A program made the position numbers and the translations under genes. A DNA stretch of 64,000 nt from Symsagittifera roscoffensis (lineage: Eukaryota; Xenacoelomorpha; Acoela; Convolutidae): contig NC_087069.1 of assembly GCF_963678635.1 (NCBI RefSeq), positions 21,525,527 to 21,589,526 of the forward strand, written 5' to 3'. This document shows positions 1-11,059 of the stretch, piece by piece. Each line of letters opens with the position of its first letter. Positions within the stretch are counted from its first letter, which is position 1. Under the pieces are notes generated by a model, which ran no database searches, was not told the DNA's origin, and saw only the letters and a list, made by a program, of their open reading frames with translations.

Positions 1-498
1 GAAGTCATGCCTAAGCATAACACAAAGCAACAAAATAAACTCTTATTCCGAGGTTGACCATCATATCAAAAATTCTCTATCTTGAAACTTATTCACATAA
101 GAAGTGTAAACAACTTCTTCTAACGTTCAATTATCTTAAAATATAAAGTACTATTCATGTATTAATTTTAAAGACGAATTTTATGTAGAACATTTGTGAA
201 AAAATTTGGCGAGAAAAAGAACAAAAAACTCAGGGATATGGTCTAGAGTTCCACCTTTTGCTTAACCCGGATTATTTTCGAAAGCTCTGAACCATCAACA
301 GCAGCCGGTTCCCGCCATAGCAAAAAATTAAAAAATATATGAAAAAAATTCTTAGTGTAACCCCACCCAGTTTCAAAGGCTCTTAGATTCAAAGGCCCCT
401 GAGTGAGTAGGTGGGTAGGCATAGTGACTGAAATGGATAAAGTGAATTAAAATTTAAAAAAATAAAAGTGTAAAAAAACCCGTGCTAGAACGCTGATC
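1..498. other. Left flank of element A, no gene seen
   Basis: AT-rich DNA to the left of the ATTG target site. No credible reading frame, RNA gene or repeat boundary is visible. It joins the sequence at 19295 if element A is removed, with one copy of ATTG. Confidence 0.5.
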
Positions 499-502
499 AT
501 TG

Positions 503-912
503 TGGAACCTGATCTAAACTACATTTTATGATTGGATAAATTAGATATTTTACCACTGTAAAGTATTTAATATTAACCAATCATGATCCATCTAACTAAC
601 AACCCACTTATTTGTAAGTGCTGAAATTACTTGTAATTTCAGCACCAGAGAGATTTGAATTTAACTTAGAAATTAGTTGACTCTCCAAGAAGACTTCAGC
701 AGCCGCAATAAACCAGTATACCCTAGATCTATTGAGCCTAGCAGAGACTAGTTAAACAACCTGAGACTAGATAGTATAAGAGTAAGATTAGGATCGGTAT
801 TAGACTAAGAAGTTGCACGAATCTATCCGGCCGAAAATAAGATAGCGTGACGAGCAGACGGTGTACCCTATCCGAAATTACTCTATGAGTTATACACTTC
901 GGTCCTAACTCA
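503..912 (+). repeat. Element A 5' LTR
   Basis: 410 bp with TG...CA ends, nearly identical to 18881-19290. The few differences cluster around 687-702. It contains an inverted repeat with 13-bp arms at 618-645 and a TATAAGAG-like sequence near 775. It is followed after 2 nt by the primer binding site. Confidence 0.95.
618..645 (+). promoter_or_regulatory. LTR hairpin
   Basis: Perfect inverted repeat: arm GTGCTGAAATTAC, 2-nt spacer TT, arm GTAATTTCAGCAC. The same structure lies at 18996-19023, 23053-23080 (one mismatch) and 41442-41469 (one mismatch). The diverged LTR of element C keeps a stem at the same place with different bases, so pairing rather than sequence seems to be kept. A role in transcript structure or 3'-end formation is inference. 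Confidence 0.6.
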
Positions 913-914
913 TC

Positions 915-924
915 TGGTGCGACC
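915..924 (+). other. Primer binding site, element A
   Basis: TGGTGCGACC starts 2 nt after the LTR; TGG pairs with the tRNA CCA end. The same 10-mer follows the LTRs of elements B and C. I could not assign the primer tRNA: extending the match gives a T-arm-like sequence that is one base out of register. Confidence 0.75.
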
Positions 925-999
925 ATAAGTCTCGAACAAGACCTTAATAGCTTAGAATTAACCAAAAATAGATTAGAATTTAGACAAAACATTTTTCAA

Positions 1000-1233
1000 A
1001 TGTTACACGACGATAATTTAATCGAAATGTCTCTACGACTCAATAGATCAAAGCCAATATTCCGAACGATAAGAGAACTACCCGGAATTGGAAGAAGACC
1101 TCGAACCAGAGACGACATACGACAAAGTAGAAACTTACCAGATAGCTATATGATAGTACGGCAAAAGCCAACACAAACTTTTATATTTAGAATTTTATTA
1201 GCAATGAATTTAGATTTTCATTTGCAAACATAA
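1000..1233 (+). CDS. Short leader ORF of element A (candidate)
   Basis: A 77-codon basic ORF begins 88 nt after the LTR. The first 58 or so codons match the ORF at 23435-23644 in element B; after that the two diverge because B's leader is rearranged. In the shared part I counted about six synonymous and seven to eight amino-acid-changing differences. That is mildly biased toward synonymous change, which is suggestive but weak. In A the frame is also open upstream through the PBS into the LTR; in B it is closed by a TAA just after the PBS. It could be a leader exon spliced to a downstream ORF or just an upstream ORF. No family is recognised. Confidence 0.3.
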   Translation: MLHDDNLIEMSLRLNRSKPIFRTIRELPGIGRRPRTRDDIRQSRNLPDSYMIVRQKPTQTFIFRILLAMNLDFHLQT

Positions 1234-1524
1234 AATTTTGAAGTCAAAACTTCATGATCATTACAGGCGCTAAACAAAATATTAATATACAATAACGATT
1301 GATAAAAAGATCTCAGATCGTTTCCCTCAAAATTCTGCAGTATTATATAAAACATTTTTGGAAAATATTTATTGAAAAACAAAACAAAAATTAGTAGCAT
1401 GACAATAAATTGTTAGTAATCATAAGATCATCAGTTGTCTCAGCTTCATCACCTAAAACATAACAGCAATCATAAGCTCACTAATATCATTAAAACCATT
1501 TTAAACTTAAATTCACTTAATTTT

Positions 1525-1625
1525 CAAACCAGATCATCAAGGCTTATCCTTGGATCTAAATTCATTTTCTATTTAATTGAAATTTAAAACTTGATCATCA
1601 AGGCCTATCCTTGGATCAAAAAGAA
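1525..1625 (+). repeat. Tandem motif in leader
   Basis: The block GATCATCAAGGC followed by TATCCTTGGATC occurs twice, near 1525 and 1592, separated by AT-rich DNA. Similar repeated AAGCTTTGATGATC-like blocks lie in the leader of element C (48860-48960, minus strand). Function unknown. Confidence 0.5.
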
Positions 1626-1669
1626 CAATTTTGTTCTCCCCCACGCACTTAGCTAGTGTCTAACGACCT

Positions 1670-2050
1670 CAAACGTCGATTCACTATCCAACCCTTTCTA
1701 AAAACCCAGGACTAACAGAAATTTTTGAACAAAACTAATCATTCAAATTAGGATAAACAGTGAAGAACTTCGGTTATTCGTCCTTCACTTGATCCCCCCT
1801 CTTACCAGACCCAGGATAAATCTTAGACTTAGTAAGTTTAAAATAGTATCTAACGAACTACTCGCGTTCTAATTATACCTGAACCTTGTGGATCGATTTA
1901 CTATTCTCCAACCCTTGAACACAATCACTACCCTTAAGTAAGATTAAGTAAGTTAACACCTTAGCTTATACTAGCCACGAGAAAGTAAAAAATCATTCTT
2001 CGGAATCGATTTACTCTTCTCTCCAACCCTGAAAAATAGACCCAGGTTAA
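1670..2050 (+). repeat. Three-fold leader motif ahead of ORF0
   Basis: A motif TCGATTYACT...CCAACCCT, often followed by ACCCAGG, occurs near 1676, 1911 and 2004. Element B carries it near 23707, 23991 and 24103. It sits in the untranslated leader between PBS and ORF0, where retroelements usually keep packaging or regulatory signals; that role is inference. Confidence 0.45.
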
Positions 2051-2133
2051 GCTAACCAAAAAATCGTAAGGACTAACAATTTAAGAAAATAAAAATCATC
2101 TAACAACCCTTTGCATCCGTCATCCTAAGCCTT

Positions 2134-2601
2134 ATGTCATTTAAAAATCTAGGAAACAAACAAACAATCGTTTTGCACAACTGTGAAATAGAAAACAAAA
2201 AATACGATCTTGTAATCACACCTCATACACAAACAGTTGGATACATTAGAACAAAACGACAAACACTAAAAAGAAAAATAATAACTAAACAAAGACAAAT
2301 AACACGAAAAAGATTTTCCAAAAATAGAAACGCATTTTCAGAATCAGAAGCCAGCAATTTAGACGAACTTTATAAATTAAAAGAATCTATAGATAAAAAT
2401 TGCCCTATTCACGATCAATTATATTTTTCCGACTCAGAAACAACTTCAAATTCATCAAAAAGAGGAAAAAGACGAATAAAAAAGCAATATAAACACAAAC
2501 CAGTACATTTGTATAATTGGAATCAACCAATTAGACACATCGATAATTACTTATTAACAGTTATTAAACGAAAAAATGAGCCAAACACACACTCCAAGTG
2601 A
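2134..2601 (+). CDS. ORF0, basic accessory protein upstream of gag (element A)
   Basis: 155-residue, Lys/Arg-rich protein. A KRQTLKRK...KQRQITRKR stretch at about residues 48-66 looks like a nuclear-localisation or RNA-binding segment; a Ser/Asp/Glu patch (FSDSETTSNSSKRGKRR) follows at about 104-120. The start is ATG at 2134. The stop lies 26 nt inside gag, in another frame. The copy in B (24232-24699) is the same length and differs at only a few residues, so this is one of the few ORFs intact in both copies. Standard Ty3/gypsy elements begin with gag, so an ORF here is unusual. No family is recognised; by position and charge a regulatory nucleic-acid-binding role can be guessed but is not shown. 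Confidence 0.7.
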   Translation: MSFKNLGNKQTIVLHNCEIENKKYDLVITPHTQTVGYIRTKRQTLKRKIITKQRQITRKRFSKNRNAFSESEASNLDELYKLKESIDKNCPIHDQLYFSDSETTSNSSKRGKRRIKKQYKHKPVHLYNWNQPIRHIDNYLLTVIKRKNEPNTHSK

Positions 2602-5600
2602 AGATAGTCCAGATGATGACGATATCTTCCCCTTCCTCGTAGATGCACCCACTGATAGAGGACAGCATATACTTTGCAAGAATTTACTACTAAATTTATT
2701 TGAACCCGGAAACAGCCCATGTAAAACAGAGTTCCCAGATGTAAAGATCAAAAGACAAATTATAGATCACTATTTGAAAGATATATGTAATTTGACACAA
2801 CACTACGGAATCTACACCATAGAATTAAGCTCACCAAACCCGAATCACCGCAAATATGTAATTCAAACAGACGACCTTGATTTAGAATTTTCAAAAGTAC
2901 TCTCAGAATATATAAAAAGCATACAATATCATAACTCACAAAGAGCAAACTCCATATTTACTAATGAAGTTTTTGCAATAATATACAGTTATATCTCAAT
3001 ATTAGAAAACGAAATCCCAATCTCAAATGTCTCACCGACAGAGACATCTAAACATATAAGGGTACGACATGAAATCACACTACTTTCATCTTTTCTAAAT
3101 ATAAATAAAGAAAATTTCACTAAAGATGATGTTTCACAACATACAAAACATGACTTACAAAAAATCTTAGCATGGTTTATAATAGATTATTTCACACATA
3201 ATCTAGATTTAATTTCACAAGCAAGAAAAAATTTTAGACCTCAAAATTCAAATGATGATACCGCCATCACAGAACAGTCAGACTACGTTTGGGACCCCGA
3301 ATGGTCTCATTATGCATTTATAAATATCCCACAATCAATTGCAAGTCAAGCAATAAGTACAATATCTTATATAAGAGATTATGTAAGAGTAGTACCATTA
3401 ACCATTGATGCAACACCATTAAACTACAATACATTTTTACCTGATACACGAAATAACAGTTTAAACTCGACCGTCATACACAATGAAAACCTTAATGGAA
3501 CTAGGAATCTCACTCAACAAGATATCCAGACACCATCACACTTCATAAATGAAGAAATTGTCCAAACAACAACAACTACACAACAAAGCATTTCACCGAT
3601 ACGTCCAAATTTAACAACACCAAGAAATACAAACACTTCACTAACACAGGTAACCTTACAATCAACTGTTAAACCTTCCGTTGCACCAAAATATTCACAA
3701 ATGGATTACCAAACATATAGACCCATGACAATACCGTCAAAAACACGCAGAACGTTCACAAGAAACAATTTTGCGGAACATAATTATAATTATACACATC
3801 CATCAAAAACAAGATATCCTCCACGAAATAATAATAATGATCAAATCAGATCTCGACATTGGAATAATCCAATGGCAACAACCAATTCAGTAAATTTTCA
3901 AGCTAATCCACATCCTCCACAGGATCATAGCGAAAATTACCCATTCTTTCAACAGAATAAAAATAAAAAACAAGCATCTCATCAATTGGATTATCTATAC
4001 TCTGATGATGATCATTTACAACCAGATATATTTGCACCATATACCCAAGAATATCGCGGACAAGGAATGCAGAAACCATATACACATTATAGAAATTTTT
4101 CTCCACACCAGATAGATACACAAAATCAACAACCAATACAAATGCAAAAACCAATTAATACACAATCTTTTCAACCAATTCAGCCACAAAACCCAATGAT
4201 TACACACTCATATCAACCAACACAAATGCAAAATGAAATACCACTTCCATATTTCCTTCAACAACACGAAATAACAAAAAATCAGCTTTCAAATTTTTCA
4301 CAAATGCCAAATGCAGCAGAATCATTACAAATGACAATGAATCCATACCTTATGGGTGGATCATCAATAACGTCAAATAAACCATTAATGGTATTCACAG
4401 GAACAGACCCTGAATATTATGTAGAAGATTATTTAAATGCAGTAACAGCAAATTTAATTTTAAATATAGGACCTGAACCAATTAATACGCCACTACATCA
4501 AAACTGGATACATCGACGCACAGCGTTGATACAGACAACCTTAGACGGCGCAGCCCAAAAATGGTTTTCAGTATTGCCTATAGAAATTAAATCAAATTGG
4601 AAGAGATTTACACAAGAATTCTCAAAAATGTTTGACTCCGAAAGAAACAAACAACAACAAAGAGTTTTATGTAATGAAATTCGCAGATTACCAAATGAAA
4701 CCATCAAACAATTAGCAGTACGCATCGAAACACTAGTTCGAAAAGCATATTCATTAAATACACACGATTATAAAAATACAAAGATGACAGAAATCTTAAT
4801 GATGACCTTAACACCTCAATTAAGGAAAATAGCAATAAAAAAGAGAGCATCCCATCCCTCCTCAATTCGAGAGCCCGATTTAGATTTTCGAAAACTAGTA
4901 GACCAGCTAGAACAAGCGGAAATCACAATGAAACTTGAAGAAACAGAAAATCTGAAATTACAATATGTTAATCGAATTGAAACAAATACCACAAATATCA
5001 ATAATATACAGGATTCAGATACAGACCTCGTTGAAAAAATCACTGAAATACTCAATATTTATGAAAAACACCCAAATTTTAAAGGCAAACCATCTTTCAA
5101 AAAATGGTGTAATTATTGCCGACGATACGGACATAGTATTTCTGAATGTAGACAAAAACAACAAGATAACCAAAATAAACCTCAAAAATATAAAGAACCA
5201 AATAAATCATTCTATCAATACATGAAGAAAGATCAAAATCTACCGAACAAAAATGTATACAGCAACAAATGTATACAGCAACAACAATGTATACCGAACA
5301 ATACTAACTACACGAGAAATCAATCACCATATAACTCAAGTTATAGAGGAAGATCACCAGAACGAAGAAATACACAAAATTCGTCACAAAATCATTACAA
5401 TAGACCAAATAGTCGAAATAACTACTCCAGATCAAATTCAAATACAACACGATTTGTTTCTAGATCTAATTCCCAATCAAGAAATATTTACTATCCAAAC
5501 AATCAATCACGAAATTCATCATACAATAGAAATAGAAACTACTCCAATAATCGGAATAGAAGTTATTCAAACAACCGAAACCAGAATTACCCGAACAATC

Positions 5601-5974
5601 GATCAAGGAATAACTCATATAACAGATCAAACAATAATTATCAAAATAGATCACGAAATAATTCACAAAATCGACACTCAAGTTATAATAATCGTTATAG
5701 AAATTATTCCCAATCACCACACAGGAATAATAACCATTATAATAATTCTAACAATCGCCACAGAAGTAGTACACCTAAACATCAAAAAAATATAAATCAA
5801 GTACAATCAAACCCAGAAACAACATCAGACCCCCCAGGTATTGATGACACAGGAAATAACGAACTACAACTAAATCAAATAAACTGTGAATCATCAGATT
5901 CAGAAAGTGATACAGAAAACACTATCACCATAAATATGATAGCAGTCGAAAATGATTACGAACCTATTATATAG
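2576..5974 (+). CDS. gag: Gag, element A
   Basis: Structural polyprotein of 1132 codons that would form the particle and bind genomic RNA. The N-terminal third starts with an acidic stretch (SEDSPDDDD) and has no clear motif. Next comes a Gln/Pro/Thr-rich linker. A capsid-like retrotransposon Gag domain lies near residues 600-790 (FTGTDPEYYVEDYLNAV, then QKWFSVLP and KMFDSERN). A zinc knuckle CX2CX4HX4C is at 5108-5149. The C-terminus is an Asn/Arg/Ser-rich repetitive tail (SRSN, NRNRSYSNN type repeats). It ends at TAG 5972-5974 where element B has TAT and reads on into protease; the TAG is therefore probably a nonsense change, though readthrough cannot be excluded. It is far longer than ordinary metavirus Gag because of the linker and tail. 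Confidence 0.85.
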   Translation: MSQTHTPSEDSPDDDDIFPFLVDAPTDRGQHILCKNLLLNLFEPGNSPCKTEFPDVKIKRQIIDHYLKDICNLTQHYGIYTIELSSPNPNHRKYVIQTDDLDLEFSKVLSEYIKSIQYHNSQRANSIFTNEVFAIIYSYISILENEIPISNVSPTETSKHIRVRHEITLLSSFLNINKENFTKDDVSQHTKHDLQKILAWFIIDYFTHNLDLISQARKNFRPQNSNDDTAITEQSDYVWDPEWSHYAFINIPQSIASQAISTISYIRDYVRVVPLTIDATPLNYNTFLPDTRNNSLNSTVIHNENLNGTRNLTQQDIQTPSHFINEEIVQTTTTTQQSISPIRPNLTTPRNTNTSLTQVTLQSTVKPSVAPKYSQMDYQTYRPMTIPSKTRRTFTRNNFAEHNYNYTHPSKTRYPPRNNNNDQIRSRHWNNPMATTNSVNFQANPHPPQDHSENYPFFQQNKNKKQASHQLDYLYSDDDHLQPDIFAPYTQEYRGQGMQKPYTHYRNFSPHQIDTQNQQPIQMQKPINTQSFQPIQPQNPMITHSYQPTQMQNEIPLPYFLQQHEITKNQLSNFSQMPNAAESLQMTMNPYLMGGSSITSNKPLMVFTGTDPEYYVEDYLNAVTANLILNIGPEPINTPLHQNWIHRRTALIQTTLDGAAQKWFSVLPIEIKSNWKRFTQEFSKMFDSERNKQQQRVLCNEIRRLPNETIKQLAVRIETLVRKAYSLNTHDYKNTKMTEILMMTLTPQLRKIAIKKRASHPSSIREPDLDFRKLVDQLEQAEITMKLEETENLKLQYVNRIETNTTNINNIQDSDTDLVEKITEILNIYEKHPNFKGKPSFKKWCNYCRRYGHSISECRQKQQDNQNKPQKYKEPNKSFYQYMKKDQNLPNKNVYSNKCIQQQQCIPNNTNYTRNQSPYNSSYRGRSPERRNTQNSSQNHYNRPNSRNNYSRSNSNTTRFVSRSNSQSRNIYYPNNQSRNSSYNRNRNYSNNRNRSYSNNRNQNYPNNRSRNNSYNRSNNNYQNRSRNNSQNRHSSYNNRYRNYSQSPHRNNNHYNNSNNRHRSSTPKHQKNINQVQSNPETTSDPPGIDDTGNNELQLNQINCESSDSESDTENTITINMIAVENDYEPII

Positions 5975-8900
5975 GAACAACCTTTTTCATCACATATATA
6001 TGAAAATCAATTAGAACTCCTTCACAATTATTATATTGAACCCATCCATTACACACAAACGGTACAAAAAACTAACGAAATCAACACTACAAATCTACCC
6101 AATGAAAATGACAAAACTAAATGTTTGAATACAAATCACATCTATCAAAATATACAAAAAGAACAACCCAAAGAAAAAATTTGGACAATACCATTTCTTT
6201 TAGAAAGTCCAAGAAGCAAAGAATTTCAACCACCAGATCTTGAAATTGATTTTTTAATTGATTCAGGAGCAGAATCAAACATAATAAACATTCCCACATG
6301 GAATGAGATAAAATCACTACACCCAAGGCTAACGCCTCTTGAAACCTCCAGTAAACTAGCAACAGCACAAGGATCAACATTGGTAAACTATGGAAAAATT
6401 CAATTATTTCTTCTCCCCACAAGAACAATAGAGCAAAATAAAATTTTAAATAAACCATTTAAACAAATATTCCATATCACTGATATTAATCATAATATCA
6501 TTGGAATACCATTTATTTCTAAATATATACCAACAATCAACATTTTGAATAGTAAAATACTAATCAAAGATAAATACACAAAAACAAAAGACACAGCCCT
6601 AACATTTTTTCAAAGATTAAATAAACAACCACCATTCTTTTCAAATTTTTATCCAATATATAACCAACAAAGAAAACACCTGAAACCACTATCAGGAAAA
6701 ATATATAATTTTTTAATAAAACAAGTTCACCAATATGATAAAAAACAAAAAAACAACAACTCTATATGTCAGACTTTGAATTCAAACCTATCCATAAGTT
6801 TTTCAAAATCACAATCTCATCCATAAAATATTTGAAAAACTCGAATTCAGATATTATTTCGTTACATGTATACAACAATACACCCTATCAAGTAACACTA
6901 CCTTTAGGACTTTTAGGCTATTGCGAAACCAACGCTACGATATCATCAATACACGAAAAAGAATATTGCGTAAACAATATACTTCAATTATTAGATATTT
7001 GTCAATCCACAATTCTTAATGAAGAATTATCCATAAATAATATAAAAAGTAATGAAAAAAGAAATACAGATTATTTCACAAAAACTCCATATTTCAAACC
7101 TACATTCAACATAAGTAACTACACAGAGACTCAACAGAAGTTTTTAACAATGTTTAACTTTCAACATTCACAAATAACACAAGACGAATTTGATAAATTA
7201 GCCAAACAGCTAATAAAATATTCATCAGTCTATGCAACATCTAAATTTGATGTTGGCAAAATCAGTTCATCACTACATCTCCCGTTAAAACCTGACGCAG
7301 TTTTCAAAAAACAAAGAGCAAGTAAAGTACCAATTCATTTACACGATAAAGTGAACAGATTACTCGATATTTTAGAACAATACAATATAATCTCACCGGT
7401 AAACAAAGAAGAACAACCAAAAGGTAACACATTTATCAACCCTGTTATCATCCTAGCAAAAGGAGAATCATTAAAAATAGTTCTAGACGCCAGATACCTT
7501 AATTCACTAATAGACGAATCAAAATGCAATTGGCCTATTGAACCAATACAAGTTATTTTAACAAAAATAAACGGAAAATACTTTACAACCGCAGATATGA
7601 ACAGTGCATATAACCAAATGCCATTAGATGAACAATCGCGACGTTTAACACAATTTGTTATTGGAAACCAACAATACGAATTCAACCGCTTATTCTATGG
7701 AATATCCATAGGACCAGCAGCATTTTCAGCTTTTATGAGCAAAATTTTTCGACCACTAATACTCAAGAAAAACGCAATCACCTATTTAGACGATGTTTTT
7801 ATGCAATCACAGACAAAAGAAGAAATGTTTAAAGTTTTAGAACACTATCACAAAATACTTCAGAACGAAAATCTGAAGGCCGCCCCCGATAAATCACACT
7901 TCTTTTTAACACGAGTTAAATTCTTAGGACATAATATAGAAAGAAAAACAATCACTCCATTAAAATCACGCATTGATGCTATTCAAAAACTCCAACCACC
8001 AACAAACAAAAAGAAAATCCAAGAATTCCTTGGAATGTTAAATTTTTTAAGTAAATATGTCTATAAAATGCAATTATACCTAAGACCATTCTATAATATA
8101 CTTAGACAACAAAATAATTTTGAATGGAACACAGAACATCATGCACGATTTGAAGAGATTAAAAAACTCTTAACTGAACAAATTTCAAATACAATTCCAG
8201 ATCCAAATCAACCATTCTATGCCATGTGCGATGCTTCGAATTTTGGCATCGGCGCAGCATTATTACAATCACACAATGGTACAAACAAAATGAACCTTAT
8301 TATTCACTCAAGCAGAGCTACGACTCTCAACCCTAATGAGAGAATGTACAGCCATAATATATACACTAACAGAATACGAATTTCTAATACTTGGATCAAA
8401 ACATCCAACAGTTCTATTCACAGATCACAAACCAATCATTTTTCTCTTTAGACAAAAATCTAATCCAAATCACCGAGTTTATAGATTTCAATTAATTCTA
8501 ATGAAATTCCCAAACTTACATATAGTTTGGACAGCAGGAAAGAATCTTGCATTACCAGACACATTAAGTCGAAATACGCCACCGGAATTACTTACACGTA
8601 AAACTACAGTAGAAATACCCAAAAATATAAAATTCTACCTTGCAGAAAACGAAACATCACCCCGACTAGAATGCAAATATGCAGTAAAAACTGACGTTGA
8701 ACAATCGCAGATAAACAATCTACAACACTTCCCACTCTATTTAGATTGCCAAAATAATCACTACGAAGTTGATCTACTTGGAACATCAACTTTTAAACCA
8801 ATTCCATATTCACAATGGATAAAAAATAACACCCAACAAAAAAGAGTAAAACAACAATCGCATAAAAAAGACCTTTTTCCACTAATTGAAAAAGAAAACC

Positions 8901-10467
8901 TAACTGTTAAAATAAATTTATCAGGACCACAATCAAACGATTCGAAATACACAATAAATCAAGTTTTTGATCTCCATGACCCACTTGATACAATTCCTTT
9001 ATCTAAATTAGAAATTGAAAACATTTTTCTCCCTCCAACAGATAAAATTACAATTAATACTTTGAAACAATATCAAAATCTTGACCCAGTAATTAGGCAA
9101 CTAAAATCATGGCACAAATATAAAACCAAACCCGTCAAAGCAGATGCAACTATTTTAGGAAATAAAACACTCCTCCGATATTTTCGAAAATTTAATAATA
9201 CAACAATTAATGAAAACACAGACCTTCTAGAATACCAATTAAATGAATCAACAGTTCCCTGTCTCCCTTTGAGTATGATTCTTATAGCTTTTAATATTTC
9301 ACATACACAAAACATTAAAGGACACTCTGGATCAGAGAAAACATATTCAAATTTCATACAAAACTTTTACTTTCCAAATGCACCAATTTGGATAAAAGTA
9401 CTATGCAATGATTGTATAGTATGTCAACTAAATAAACCTTATCCAAATCAAAAACAAATAGCACAAAAACAAGATTTTAAAGGACAAAGTTTATACTTTA
9501 ACCACCGTACACATGGACCTTGGACAAACGGCTTGGAAATGATACAAGATATACCGAATGGTCAGCAGATGTAAAACTATTTCCCTTAGCATATAATTCA
9601 CAAATCACGACAACTCTAGAAATGTCACCATATGAAATGGTGTTTAATCAAAAGCCACGCAAACCGATTATGTTTACAGCAAACTCTCATAAAAATGCAC
9701 AAAGTTATTGTCAACCGAATAAAGACTCAATTTGTTACAACCTACCTCTACACACACACGATGAAGATCATTTTCATCACCCACAAATTCTTAAATTAGC
9801 CTCCGGTACACACACCGAATGGATTTTGAACAGAGATAAGAAACACAATGAAATTTACCAAAAAGTAACAAAAAAGTTGTTACAAAGACAAAACATTAAT
9901 GAACAAATAAATTCACGCTTTACACCAGCCTCAGATATAAAAATTGGAACATTTGTTTTAATACCCAATTTTAGCACTCAAAAAGGAATCTCCAAAAAAT
10001 TACAACCCCTTCGAAAAGGACCATACCAAATAATTGCCAAACCCACTGACGTAACATATAAAATTACCGACTCAGAACAAAAAGAAATTGTTCAACATCG
10101 AAACAACCTATTACCTTATTCCCCAAAAGAATACGCGCTACGCGAACTAACTCAATTATATTCTTTCACAGGTTTAAAAGTTATTCAAAAAAACCCACAT
10201 ACAGAAAATGAAACAAAGGAACAACATGACGTTCATCTCGAAAACCAAAATAAAAAATCAACTACAACAAAAAACAATACAAAAAAGCTAGATCAAAAAG
10301 AAAGAAAAAATAGAAAAATGACAGAAAAAATTATACCCCAAGAACAAATCGACAAATCAGAACATAGAGAGTCATCACGGCTTAGAAACCAACCACGCAA
10401 AAACTATAAAACATTCATCCCACAATCTAAAATATTAAAGAAAGTTGAATTTCAAAAACAACTTTAA
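5975..10467 (+). pseudogene. pol: Pol (PR-RT-RNase H-IN), element A, broken
   Basis: It continues the gag frame. The protease active site IDSGAE is at 6257-6274. RT blocks include LKIVLDARYLNSLI, TADMNSAYNQMPL and YLDD (7783-7794). The RNase H start is AMCDASNFGIGAALLQ (about 8222-8269). The integrase zinc finger (H..H..CNDCIVC) is at about 9300-9430, and the C-terminal GPY module (RKGPYQII) is near 10010. Lesions relative to B: one base lost near 6760, about 17 nt lost near 8311, and about 280 nt lost at 9508 between short CGTA repeats. The last removes the two catalytic Asp regions of the integrase core. Its products should be protease, RT/RNase H and integrase for copying and insertion, but this copy cannot make an active integrase. 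Confidence 0.9.
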
Positions 10468-11059
10468 TTCTACATTTAATAATCTTTGCACCTCTGAACA
10501 TTTTAGACTTTCATTTTTCAAAATAACATGCTGACAAACACGCAGCGATGCTAGTTCAAAATTAGCCAATAGGATTCATCCAATCCGTCACTTTCTATAA
10601 CTCTAACACAAACCAACTAGACGAAAAATATTAAATTCCAGGCATATCTATAACTATAACTCTGCGACCTCCAGGTCAAAGATAAGCAAACCACTCCAAC
10701 TTGACAACTAAAATAAATATCACCATAATATCATAACCCTCCCTTATCTAATAAACCAAAGATCAACAATATTTCCCCAACTCAGCCCTCAAATACCCCC
10801 CAAACAAATATGTTAAATTAGCCTAAAGTAAAAGAACGACCATTTTAATTAGCCTAAAGTGTAAAAATCTCAAAAACACCCCAGATCATTTGACAAAAAA
10901 AAATAAAGACAAAGAAGACCTCCCAATCACCATAAAATTCGCCCCCAACAATTTTTCACAAAACTCAACCCACTTGTCAAAAAACCAATAAATAATTCGA
11001 CCACACTTGAAAATCGCCCCACACAACAAAAAATATTCGATCAAGAAACCATTTCTTCA
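10468..11059 (+). other. Post-pol spacer, element A
   Basis: About 590 nt with no ORF, conserved with B (32849-33435) and recognisably with C on both sides of the B insertion. It contains a repeated TTAAATTAGCCTAAAGT-like motif near 10813 and 10848. It may hold splice or regulatory signals for the downstream ORFs; none is proven. Confidence 0.5.

Noticed and set aside
738-992. 84-codon minus-strand frame in the 5' LTR
   Set aside because: Shadow of LTR sequence repeated in all LTR copies; no protein-like conservation, and it crosses the LTR/PBS boundary.
5253-5795. 180-codon Ile/Thr/His-rich plus-strand frame inside gag
   Set aside because: Overlaps the Asn/Arg/Ser repeat region of gag in another frame; composition is a by-product of the repeats. 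The same shadow exists in B at 27347-27958.
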